DNA of 64,000 bases from Halothiobacillaceae bacterium (GTDB taxonomy: Bacteria > Pseudomonadota > Gammaproteobacteria > Halothiobacillales > Halothiobacillaceae). Each line of letters starts with the position of its first letter. Position 1 is the stretch's first letter. A program made the position numbers and the translations under genes. The DNA is taken from positions 88,638 through 152,637 of the forward strand of contig JAQVHL010000002.1 in NCBI GenBank assembly GCA_028696185.1, read 5' to 3'. The notes under the pieces were generated by a model that did not search any database, was not told where the DNA came from, and saw only the letters and a program-made list of their open reading frames with translations. Positions 46,201-57,200 of this stretch are shown in pieces.

Positions 46201-46705
46201 AACCGCCATGGCGCGCATGGATCGCGAAACGCGCGGGCGTTTCCGTGAGACTTTCGATACGGTCAACCAGCGTTTTGCCGAACGGTTCACTCGCCTGTTC
46301 GGCGGTGGCGAAGCCTATCTGCGCCTGTGTGGCGATGATCTGCTCGAAGCCGGGGTGGAGCTCATGTCGCGCCCGCCGGGCAAGCGCATCAGCACGCTGA
46401 GTCTTTTGTCCGGCGGTGAAAAGGCCCTGACTGCCGTGGCGCTGGTGTTCGCCCTTTTTTCGCTCAACCCGGCTCCGTTCTGCATGCTCGACGAGGTCGA
46501 TGCGCCGCTGGACGAGGCCAATGTGGGGCGCTTCTGTGCTATGGTTGCGGACATGGCGCAACAGGTACAATTCATTTTTATTACCCATAACAAGGCCACC
46601 ATGGAACTGGCCTCCCAGCTCACCGGGGTGACGATGCGCGAACCCGGCGTGTCGCGCATCGTCGCGGTCGATCTGGACGAGGCGGTCCGGCTGGCTGGGG
46701 CTTGA
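43205..46705 (+). CDS. smc: Chromosome segregation ATPase Smc
   Basis: A 1166-residue SMC protein: N-terminal Walker A GPNGCGKSN (31-39), long coiled coil (about 170-500), hinge (about 520-640), second coiled coil (to ~1000), and a C-terminal head with LSGGEKALTA and the Walker B region LDEVDAPLDEANV. It compacts and helps separate chromosomes with ScpAB. ATG 43205 is the family start; the frame stays open for 800 bases upstream but that part lies over queF and the kinase. Followed by zipA 7 bases on. Confidence 0.96.
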   Translation: MRLSRMRLSGFKSFVDPTDVTFPSALVGIVGPNGCGKSNLIDAVRWVMGESSARHLRGQAMDDVIFSGSTTRKPVGLASVELLFDNSAGRLQGEFARQAEISVRRVMTRDGESKYFLNGSRCRRRDILDVFLGTGLGPRAYAIIEQGMISRIVEARPEELRGFIEEAAGISRYRERRRETAQRIQHTRENLQRLNDVREEIGRQLERLERQSRTAARYRELTAEIERLAAERQALRWREASALLDAREREVAERLARGAEAQAVRLQAEAAQQDSEAQQRRVQAQVDALQTGFFEAGAQEGEAALALKQAEQQLEARQDALNQVERDRGEREARLLRDRERLVQLNLQQEAARETLAEAEGREQEAQAALVEAETQAETAQRAWEGVSLAIAAPQQALALARAQAQSLEGRRRQQAERLGRLPLAEAERELSVWETRHAEAESRLRRLSVEVEMLEAAQSADEARHGAREALREQESALAALRQAEQTARGRLTALETLQQDALHGQTRDARASAALRALGLEECPRLGEQLRVRPGWEGVVEQALGEHLRALCVADLDVVLDSLSATASTGKPALSGEFIECEAPQAPHPWLESAASSGDWLAGVLPAQDLQDARERRGTLAPGQRFILSDGTQLGRHWLRLPGERRTGPGVLERQAELDALRQQLQQTQVQRQALEGRVSEETRALREAEQRQAEQQRRLREALKTQGEARAALEQASHRRQQAATRLESLRQERLGLLERQERDDAALEQQRADIAALEETLAGHEQARSQAETARRAATGQVARVREQARQARENVHRTALALESLRSEQSALSAEQMRLEQECQALMVRQAEAEAASQAAGAPLPALRAALEAAAAKRTMQAGELAQARVALAEAEARLAETARRRQAAQEMADTTRAAEEAARLSVQEARVALEFLLDEAGLSAAVLAERAAALPESASVAAWREAQSDAEARRSRLGAVNLAAIEEFEEARQRKEMLDAQDADLNEALRTLETAMARMDRETRGRFRETFDTVNQRFAERFTRLFGGGEAYLRLCGDDLLEAGVELMSRPPGKRISTLSLLSGGEKALTAVALVFALFSLNPAPFCMLDEVDAPLDEANVGRFCAMVADMAQQVQFIFITHNKATMELASQLTGVTMREPGVSRIVAVDLDEAVRLAGA

Positions 46706-46712
46706 GGTCGCG

Positions 46713-49704
<2,992 letters not shown>

Positions 49705-49709
49705 GCGAT

Positions 49710-50352
49710 TAGTGTTTTTGCAGAACGAAGGTTTTGCGAACAATACAGCGCGGGACGAAGGATTCCCGGCCCCCTTGGAGGCGCCATGGACGGGGTTGCG
49801 GAGACCGGATGAAAGGGCCATGGAGGGCCCTTTCAGTCCCGCCGCGACAGGATGTCGCGTCGGGACGGCTCCGGTCGGAGCGGCCCCGGCCAGGGCTTGC
49901 CCGAAGGGCGCCTCCGTGGGGGTGCCCTTTCTTTGGTACCTTTCTTTGGGCAAGCAAAGAAAGGTACTCGCCCGCGCGCGATTCAAGCCGTTCGAAGTGC
50001 GTCGCTTGAAGCGGGCGAAACAGCGCGCAGGCCTGTCCGCTTGCTAAAGACCAAGTCGTTCAGCCGCCGGTTAAAGCCACTTTCAATAACCCTTGGAGCC
50101 CTTTTTCGCCCGCCATGAGGCTTGGCCTTTCAAACAGGCGCCAACGCAAGCGGGCGAGTCACTTTTCTTGCTTGTGCAAGAAAAGTAACCAAAAGAACAC
50201 ACCCCCACGGGACCGCCCTTCGGGCAAGCCCTGGCCTGACCTGCCCCAGCCCGGCTTCCACAGGTCAGTCTACGGCGGTCCCAAGGGGGAGAGGGGAGCC
50301 CCCGTTCAGCTTGGTCACACGTGTCCAACAAACCTTCGTTTGGTAAACACCT
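49710..50352. repeat. Intergenic structured repeat, composite copy 3/4 (643 bp)
   Basis: The left half (about 49742-50000) is the copy 1/2 core in reverse orientation; the right half (about 50030-50352) runs in the direct orientation, so the two A/G-rich modules (49908-49976 and 50149-50215) form a large imperfect palindrome. Hairpins: GAAAGGGCC/GGCCCTTTC (49811-49834); GTCCCG..CGCGACA-GGA-TGTCGCG..CGGGAC (49836-49866); 13-bp GTACCTTTCTTTG (49936-49948 with 49955-49967); 11-bp ACTTTTCTTGC (50161-50171 with 50176-50186). The right end (50323-50352) is a good terminal repeat; the left end is degenerate. It sits between ligA and a glycosyltransferase gene. No real protein is encoded. Confidence 0.88.
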
Positions 50353-50458
50353 TTTGGGGTAGCGCTGAAAAATCCGGGGATGGGTTTTTGCAGTTTTTCC
50401 CTTATTTTCCTCCCGCCACCGGATTGTCAAGTCCGCGTCATGCCTGCGTAACCTGCCC

Positions 50459-50491
50459 GACCTAGAGTCAGGTCATTAACCCTACGTTAAT
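50459..50491 (+). promoter_or_regulatory. Two inverted repeats upstream of the glycosyltransferase gene
   Basis: GACCT-6-AGGTC (50459-50474) and ATTAAC-CCTAC-GTTAAT (50475-50491) lie 16-48 bases before the ATG. They could be operators, but no factor can be named. The remaining stretch 50353-50458 shows nothing else clear. Confidence 0.3.
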
Positions 50492-50506
50492 TGTGTGGGA
50501 TAGGGC

Positions 50507-51736
50507 ATGACCAGCGACTTGAAGCATGACGAGATGAGTTCGCGGCACGAGGATCGGGCCGGGCGGCGTCTTGCGCTTACCCTGGTCAGCGAGACTTATC
50601 CGCCGGATATCAACGGCGTGGCCACGACCCTGCAACGTCTGGTTGGTTCGTTGCGTGAGCGCGGACATACGGTGGATCTGGTCTGCCCGCGCAATGGGGC
50701 GCCGCGAGAATTGGGTGTGAACGCTCTGGAAGTGCCGGGCCTGGGGCTGCCGTTCTACCGCGAAATCACCCTTGGGCTGCCGCAGGGGCGCCGTCTTGAG
50801 GCCCGCTGGCGCGAACGGCGCCCCGATCTTGTGCATATCGCCACCGAAGGTCCGCTGGGCTGGTCGGCATTGGGTAGTGCGAGGCGACTGGGCATTCCAG
50901 TCACGACCAGTCTGCATACCAATTTCCATAGTTACGCACGTCACTACGGCGCCGGCTGGTTGCAGAGGCCGGTGCTTTCCTATCTGCGCGCCTTCCATAA
51001 TCGCTCCCGGCTGACGTTTATCCCCACGCCCGAGCAGCAGGCGGAGCTGGCCGCCGCCGGGTTCGAGCGCCTGCATGTGCTGGGGCGGGGGGTGGATACG
51101 CATTTGTTCAATCCGGCGCGGCGCGATACGGCGCTGCGTGCGTCCTGGGGCGCGGCCGAGTCCACACCGGTGGCGCTCTATGTCGGTCGCCTGGCGCGTG
51201 AGAAAAATCTCGATCTGTTCGCACGTGCGGTGCAGGTGCTGCGTGCCCAGGTTCCAGCCCTGATTGGCGTGGTGGTGGGCGACGGGCCGGAGCGTGAGCG
51301 TCTGGCCCGGCAGCATCCGGAGCTTGTTCTGGCAGGGGCGCAGCGAGGGGAGTCGCTGGCGCGACACTATGCCAGCGCCGATCTGTTCCTCTTTCCGAGC
51401 ATGACTGAAACCTTCGGCAACGTGGTGCCTGAAGCCATGGCCAGCGGTCTGGCCGTGCTGGGGTTCGACTACGCGGCGACGCATGCTCTGGTCGAGCCGC
51501 AGGTCAGCGGTCTGAGTGTGCCGGTGGGGGATGAGGCGGCTTTTCTCAAGGCCGCGCCCTCCCTGCTCGATGAAACCTTGCGCGAGCGGTTACGGCGTGG
51601 AGCCGTTGAAGCCGCCCGTGCCCTGGATTGGTCGCGCGTCTGCGACCAGTTTGAACAGGCCCTGCTGCTGGCCGCCGTGCAAACCACTGATCGGGAGATG
51701 AGCGATGAACGACTCGCGTGCCGCGATTCTGCTTGA
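50507..51736 (+). CDS. GT4-family glycosyltransferase (alpha-mannosyltransferase-like)
   Basis: A 409-residue GT-B glycosyltransferase. The N-terminal domain starts at LALTLVSETYPPDINGVATTL, followed by TNFHSYARHYG; the nucleotide-sugar site has LYVGRLAREKNLDLF, GDGPERERL and the EX7E motif in TETFGNVVPEA. By eye it resembles GDP-mannose-dependent alpha-mannosyltransferases and other glycolipid-forming GT4 enzymes. The C-terminal end overlaps a PAP2 phosphatase gene by 32 bases, suggesting joint lipid-linked sugar work in the inner membrane. ATG 50507 is used; ATG 50534 is possible. Confidence 0.85.
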   Translation: MTSDLKHDEMSSRHEDRAGRRLALTLVSETYPPDINGVATTLQRLVGSLRERGHTVDLVCPRNGAPRELGVNALEVPGLGLPFYREITLGLPQGRRLEARWRERRPDLVHIATEGPLGWSALGSARRLGIPVTTSLHTNFHSYARHYGAGWLQRPVLSYLRAFHNRSRLTFIPTPEQQAELAAAGFERLHVLGRGVDTHLFNPARRDTALRASWGAAESTPVALYVGRLAREKNLDLFARAVQVLRAQVPALIGVVVGDGPERERLARQHPELVLAGAQRGESLARHYASADLFLFPSMTETFGNVVPEAMASGLAVLGFDYAATHALVEPQVSGLSVPVGDEAAFLKAAPSLLDETLRERLRRGAVEAARALDWSRVCDQFEQALLLAAVQTTDREMSDERLACRDSA

Positions 51737-52250
51737 GCGTTATCTGGGGTGGGAGCAGGCGCTGGTCGTCTGGGCCAACCGACTGCACCGCCGTCGTGCC
51801 GCGCGCTGGGTGTTCGGCCGCGCGAGCCGTCTGGGGGATGGGATAGGCTGGTATGTGCTTCTGGCGCTGCTTCTGGTCGTACACGGTACCGAAGCCGCGC
51901 TGCCCGCCGTTGCTGCCTTGGGCAGTGCGGTCGTGGGGGTGGGGCTGTATCTGCTCATCAAGAGGGTCACGGCCCGCCCCCGTCCGCTGGATGCGCACCG
52001 GGGGCTCGATGTGAGCGTCGCGCCGCTGGACAAGTACAGCTTTCCTTCCGGACACACCTTGCATGCAGTGAATTTTGCCGCGCAAATCGTGGCCTTCGAC
52101 GCGAACTGGGCGTGGATCGCCCTGCCGTTCGCCGGCATGGTGATGGCTTCGCGGCTGGTGCTGGGGCTGCATTACCTGTCGGATGTGCTGGCCGGCGCCC
52201 TGCTGGGGGGCTTGATTGCGGCGACGACGTTGAGCTTGATGGGGGCTTGA
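51705..52250 (+). CDS. PAP2-family membrane phosphatase
   Basis: A 181-residue inner-membrane phosphatase. All three PAP2 motifs are visible: KRVTARPRP (KX6RP), PSGH, and SRLVLGLHYLSD (SRX5HX3D). About five membrane segments. Family members remove phosphate from phosphatidic acid, undecaprenyl diphosphate or PGP. The gene overlaps the glycosyltransferase gene by 32 bases, so it probably recycles or prepares the lipid carrier or acceptor. Confidence 0.88.
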   Translation: MNDSRAAILLERYLGWEQALVVWANRLHRRRAARWVFGRASRLGDGIGWYVLLALLLVVHGTEAALPAVAALGSAVVGVGLYLLIKRVTARPRPLDAHRGLDVSVAPLDKYSFPSGHTLHAVNFAAQIVAFDANWAWIALPFAGMVMASRLVLGLHYLSDVLAGALLGGLIAATTLSLMGA

Positions 52251-52279
52251 TCGAACAGGCTCTTGTTCCGTGGTCAAAA

Positions 52280-52304
52280 AAAGCCCGGCGTAGTGCCGGG
52301 CTTT
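52280..52304. terminator. Bidirectional Rho-independent terminator
   Basis: AAAGCCCGGC (52280-52289) pairs with GCCGGGCTTT (52295-52304), with A-run before and T-rich after, between convergent PAP2 and fccB genes. Confidence 0.85.
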
Positions 52305-52326
52305 GCAGGTTGAGGCAAAGGGCCGC

Positions 52327-53607
52327 TCAGCCCCAGGTGTCGGCCTTGATGCTTTCGTACCAGCCCTTGGCGTAAAGCCCTTCGGCACGGTAGTGCGCTC
52401 CGCCCTTGACTGAAACGCCGCCGGAACCTTTGACCTCGATGATTTTGTTGTCCTTGTCCAGCTCGTACACGCCGGCGACGGAGATGGCGTCAATGGCGGA
52501 GACGTAGCTGTAGCAGGTGTTGACGAACTTCGGGTCGCCGGGTTGTTCGCCGTTGAAGGCCGCGACAATCGCGGCGGCGGCGATCTTGGCTTCGGAGTTC
52601 GCGCCGTAACCGGACTTGGGCACGGGGCCGGCGATGCTGCTGTCGCCGATGACGTGGATGTCCTTTGTCTTCACGGATTCGAAGGTGCGCTGGTTGACCG
52701 GCGCCCAGCCCTTGTCATCCAGCCCGGCGGCGATGACGATCTTGCCGGCGCTCATCGGCGGGATGACGTTGATGACGGCGGCCTTGATCTTGTCGCCGTC
52801 CTTGGTGGTGACGGTCATGCTGGCGGCATCAACCGAGGCAACCACACCGCCGCGTTCCGGGTTCACCCAGTCCACCATGTTGCCGTAGAGGTTTTCCCAG
52901 GCTTCGACGAACAGGCCCTGTTTGGAGAACTTGTCCTTGGGATCGAGGATGATGATCTTGGATTTGGGCTTGTGCTTGGTGAAATAGTCAGCGATCAGAC
53001 TGGCGCGCTCGTAGGGGCCAGGAGGGCAGCGATAGGGGTTGGGTGGGGCGACCATGACGAAGGTGCCGCCATCGGGCATGGCTTCGAGCTGGCGGCGCAG
53101 CAGGCTGGTTTGCGCGCCGGCTTTCCAGGCGTGGGGCAGTTTTTCCGCGGCTTCCTTGCTGTAGCCGACGATTTTGTCGTAGTTGAGCTGGATGCCGGGG
53201 GAGAGTACGAGTTTGTCATAGTTGAGCGTTTTGCCGCTTTTGAGGCGCACGCCTCGCTTGTCGGCATCGACGGCTTCGACATGGTCCTCGACCAGGGTGA
53301 TGCCGTGTTTGGTGCGCAGGGCGTTGTAGTCGACTTTGATCGCGTCCATGCCAAGCTCGCCACCGATGACCAGGTTGCTGAACGGGCAGGTGTAATAGTT
53401 CGAAAGGTGGGCATCGACCAGGGTAACCTTGATCGAGGGATCAAGACGGCGCAGGTATTTGGCGCAGGCCGCACCGCCAAAGCCGCCGCCTACCACGACG
53501 ACATGGCCGCCACCGCCGCGCTTGGGCAGGGTTTCACAACCGGCGAGCGCGCCGAGTGCGCCGGCCGCGCCGAAAGCCTTGAGAAAGGAACGTCTGGAAA
53601 AAGTCAT
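52327..53607 (-). CDS. fccB: Sulfide dehydrogenase flavoprotein subunit FccB
   Basis: Flavin subunit of flavocytochrome c, which oxidises sulfide in the periplasm. 426 residues with a Tat signal (SRRSFLKAFG, 4-13), then the FAD loop VVVVGGGFGG (36-45). The FAD-linking Cys is Cys74 (YTCPFSN) and the redox disulfide pair is Cys194 (YRCPPGPYE) and Cys365 (NTCYSYV), as in Allochromatium FccB. 16 bases downstream of fccA. A strong clue to a sulfur-oxidising lifestyle. Confidence 0.95.
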   Translation of the reverse strand: MTFSRRSFLKAFGAAGALGALAGCETLPKRGGGGHVVVVGGGFGGAACAKYLRRLDPSIKVTLVDAHLSNYYTCPFSNLVIGGELGMDAIKVDYNALRTKHGITLVEDHVEAVDADKRGVRLKSGKTLNYDKLVLSPGIQLNYDKIVGYSKEAAEKLPHAWKAGAQTSLLRRQLEAMPDGGTFVMVAPPNPYRCPPGPYERASLIADYFTKHKPKSKIIILDPKDKFSKQGLFVEAWENLYGNMVDWVNPERGGVVASVDAASMTVTTKDGDKIKAAVINVIPPMSAGKIVIAAGLDDKGWAPVNQRTFESVKTKDIHVIGDSSIAGPVPKSGYGANSEAKIAAAAIVAAFNGEQPGDPKFVNTCYSYVSAIDAISVAGVYELDKDNKIIEVKGSGGVSVKGGAHYRAEGLYAKGWYESIKADTWG

Positions 53608-53623
53608 GGCAGGTCCTCCGGGA

Positions 53624-53935
53624 TCACTTGGCGGGCTGGCTGGCGAAGTATTCCGCGACGGCGCGCAGTTCTTCGTCGGAATAGCCGGTGGCGTGACGGT
53701 TCATGACCGTGCCGGGGCGCTTGCCGGATTTGAACTCGCTGAGCATGCCGTAAAGCGCATCGGCTGAGCGCCCGGCGAGCGGGGGGATGCCGGAGGCGCC
53801 CTGGCCTTTGTCGCCGTGGCAGGCAAGGCAGGTGAAGCCGATGGTCTGGCCGCTGGGCGCGGCATGGGCCAAGGCCCCTGCGCCCAGCAGGCACAGACCG
53901 GCGATGACGGCCGCGTGTGGGGTGTGTCGAGACAT
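53624..53935 (-). CDS. fccA: Sulfide dehydrogenase cytochrome subunit FccA (monohaem)
   Basis: A 103-residue exported cytochrome c with signal peptide (about 1-25, ending AHA) and a single haem motif CLACH. A C-terminal Met ligand candidate is in TVMNRHATGYSDEEL. Length fits the monohaem FccA form; some species have a dihaem form. AGGAGG lies 7 bases before the ATG. It accepts electrons from FccB and passes them to soluble cytochromes. Confidence 0.92.
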   Translation of the reverse strand: MSRHTPHAAVIAGLCLLGAGALAHAAPSGQTIGFTCLACHGDKGQGASGIPPLAGRSADALYGMLSEFKSGKRPGTVMNRHATGYSDEELRAVAEYFASQPAK

Positions 53936-54007
53936 GATGTCCTCCTGGTGATATCGGCGGGGAATTCGCTTCGTTCGCTCTTGTTGAAATTTTTTGTAAT
54001 TTCTTTT

Positions 54008-54038
54008 CGCAAAATAAAATTTGCGACTTTATTTTCAA
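54008..54038 (-). promoter_or_regulatory. Probable fccAB promoter with overlapping palindrome
   Basis: On the minus strand, -35 TTGAAA (54033-54038) and -10 TATTTT (54011-54016) are 16 bases apart. CGCAAA-6-TTTGCG (54008-54025) is a perfect inverted repeat covering the -10 and part of the spacer, a good place for a repressor. The surrounding 53940-54080 stretch is very A/T-rich for this genome. Confidence 0.5.
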
Positions 54039-54213
54039 TTGTTCCAATAAAACTTTTTATTCTTGGATTAGCTGTTTCCGCAGAAAGCTGCGTTGATTTC
54101 GGGGCAGATGAGGCGCTTTACGCTATGCTTTGCGGGTGTGCGTGGACCGGGTGTGGCAATTCCGGATGTCGTGCCGCACGGGTGCGGGTTCAACGGGTTG
54201 GGAGAGACAGGGA

Positions 54214-57200
54214 ATGAATGGGAAGGTCGGTCTGATTGCGTTTTTGGCTGTCGCCTTGCTGGGCGGGGGGCTGTATTTGGCCCAACAGGCCAGCCCCCCC
54301 GAGGAATCCAGGTCTTCGTCCGTCGTTGGCGAAGCGCCGATGGCGACGCTGTCCTCTGCGCCGCCCTCATCCCAGATTTCGCAGGGAAGCCTGCCGGCGC
54401 GCCCGGTCCCCGAACCGGCGCCCGCCCCAGGCGCCGCACTGCGTGTCGGGCGTACGCTGATCGATGAGACAGACACGCCCTGTGTCGTGTTTTCCGCGCC
54501 TTTGGGGGTGGATTCCACGCGGATCGGGGATTTTCTTTCCATCGATCCGTCCGTGCCGCTGGCGGCTCGTGTCGATGAGTCGCGCCTTTGTCTGTCCGGC
54601 CTGCGTTACGGCGTGGATTACACCCTGACCCTGCGCGCCGGGCTGCCCGCTCGGGAGGGCGCCCCTTTGGCCGAGGAGGCCCGTGTAGCGCTGACGCTGG
54701 GCGATCGTCCGGCCTCGGTGGCCTTCGGCGGGGGCTTCATCCTGCCGCGCGAGGCGCGCGATGGGCTGCCGGTGACCACGGTGAATGTGGAAACCCTGGA
54801 TCTGAAGCTGTACCGGGTAGGGGATCGTCTGCTGGCACGGCTGCGCGAGGCTTTTGTCGATCAGCGCGAAATGTGGGCTTACGAGGCAAACCAGATCGGC
54901 GATGACATGGGACAGCTGCTATGGAGTGGCGAGCAGGCCGTTACCGGCGAGCGCAACGCCACGGCACGCAGCCTGATTCCGGTGACGGAAATGATCGGCC
55001 CGCCGCGTCCCGGTGCCTATCTCTTGCTGGCTCGCGCCAAGAATCGCGATGAAAACCTGGCCGCTGAGGCGTCCGAGGACGAAGAATACGCCGATTGGTA
55101 CGAGCGCAATCGTTCCGCTGCCCAATGGATCGTGCAGACGGATATTGGTTTGACGAGCTTCCGTGCTGCCGACGGACTCACGGTGCTCGCGCGTTCGTTG
55201 TCCAGTGCGCGCGCACTGGCGGGGACGAAGGTGAGCCTGATTGCGCGCAACAACGAAACCCTGGATACCCGCGAAACCGATGCCGAGGGGCGGGTGCGTT
55301 TTCCTGCTGGCGTGCTGGCCGGGACGGGTGGCATGGCGCCGGTCATGCTCATGGCCTACCGCGAGGGCGATTTCAATTTCTTTGACCTTCGCCTGCCCGA
55401 GTTCGATCTTTCCGACCGGGGGGTGGATGGCCGCGCGCCCGCCGGGGCGGTGGATGCCTTCGTCTACGCCGATCGCGGCATCTACCGGCCGGGCGAGACG
55501 GTGCATCTGGTGGGTTTGGTGCGGGACGCCGCGGCCCGCGCCCTGCCGGCAGGGCGTTACGTCATGAAGCTGATACGCCCCAATGGCAAGGAGTACACCC
55601 GCTATCTGCTGGATAACACGCAGGGCGGCGCGGTACAGGTATCTGCCGTGTTGCCGGTGACGGCCAGCCGGGGCGTATGGCGGGCCAGCCTGCACACGGA
55701 TCCTGAGGCCGCTGCCGTGGGCGAGTTGAGCTTCGATGTGCAGGACTTTGTGCCGCAGCGTCTGGCGCTGGATATTTCCGGCCTGCCCGCCCAGTTACAC
55801 GCGGGCGAGCGTTTCGAGCTGCCGGTGGCGGCGCGCTTTTTGTACGGGGCGCCAGCCTCGGGCCTGGGTGGCGAGGCTGAGTTGATCCTGGAGCCCGACC
55901 CTGCCCCCTTCAGCCGTCACAAGGGCTTTTCATTCGGGGTGGAAGGCGAGCGCTTCCAGAGTGAGCGGCAGACACTGGAAATGGCCGATACCGATGAGGC
56001 GGGGCAAACCCGGGTGACCGGCGCCGTACCTGCCGATGTGGTGACCAGCCTGCCGCTGCGTGCGGACATTGGCATCGCGGTGCGCGAGCCCGGTGGACGG
56101 GCGACCGGCGAGCATGTATTCGTACCGGTGCGGACGCGTGATCTGTATCTGGGCATCAAGCCGCGCTTCGAGAGCAGCGTGCCCAACGGTCAGCCTGCAC
56201 AATTCGAGATCCTTGCCGTGGACGCGAAGGGGACACCCATGCCGCGCGCAGGCCTGCGCTATCGCGTGCTGAAGGATGTATCGACCTGGCAGTGGCACCG
56301 CATTGAAGGGCGCTGGCAGTACGAGCGCGTGCCACGTGAGCGGGAAATCGCCGCAGGCTCATTCACCATCGCTGCGGATGCCCCAGGGGCGTTGAGTCAG
56401 CGCATCGACTGGGGCCGTTACCGTCTGGTCGTCAGCGACCCCGAAACCGGGGCGGAAAGCACGCTGTCCTTCTACGGCGGCTGGTACGGTTACGGCGAGG
56501 CCAGCAGCGACCGCCCCGACCGGCTGGCGGTGGCGGCGGACAAGCCGGGCTATGCCGTGGGCGAGACGGCCCGCCTGCATGTGGAGAGCGAAACGGGCGG
56601 CGAGGCCCTGCTGGTGATCGCCAACGAACAGGTACACGAACTGCGCAATGTGACGATCCCTGCCGGTGGCGGCGATATCGACATCACTCTGCGCAAGGAA
56701 TGGGGCGCCGGCGCCTACGCGCTGGTAACACTCTATCGCCCGGTGGGCGCGCGCATGGGGCATGCCCCGGTGCGCGCGGTGGGGCTCGCCTGGCTGGGGC
56801 TGGATGCAGCCGCACGTACCCTGAAGGTCGAGGTGGAGAGTCCAGGCAAGGTGCTGCCGCGCCAGACCGTCCGCGTGCCGGTGCGCGTCGAAGGCGGGCG
56901 CGCGGTTCACCTCACGCTGGCCGCGGTCGATCAGGGCATCCTGCAGCTGACCCGCTTCGCCACACCATCGCCGCAGAAGTACTACCTGAGCAAGCGCCGC
57001 CTGGGTGCCGGCATGCGCGACGACTACGGACGCCTGATTCGCGGGCTGGCCGCGCAGGGCGAGGGCGAAGGGGGCGATGCCATCGGCGGCAAGGGGCTGG
57101 ACGTGGTTCCCGTGCGTTCGGTGGCCTTGTTTTCCGGGTTGGTCGAGGTGCCGGAAAGCGGTCGCATCGAGCTGCCGCTGGAGATTCCCGACTTCCAGGG

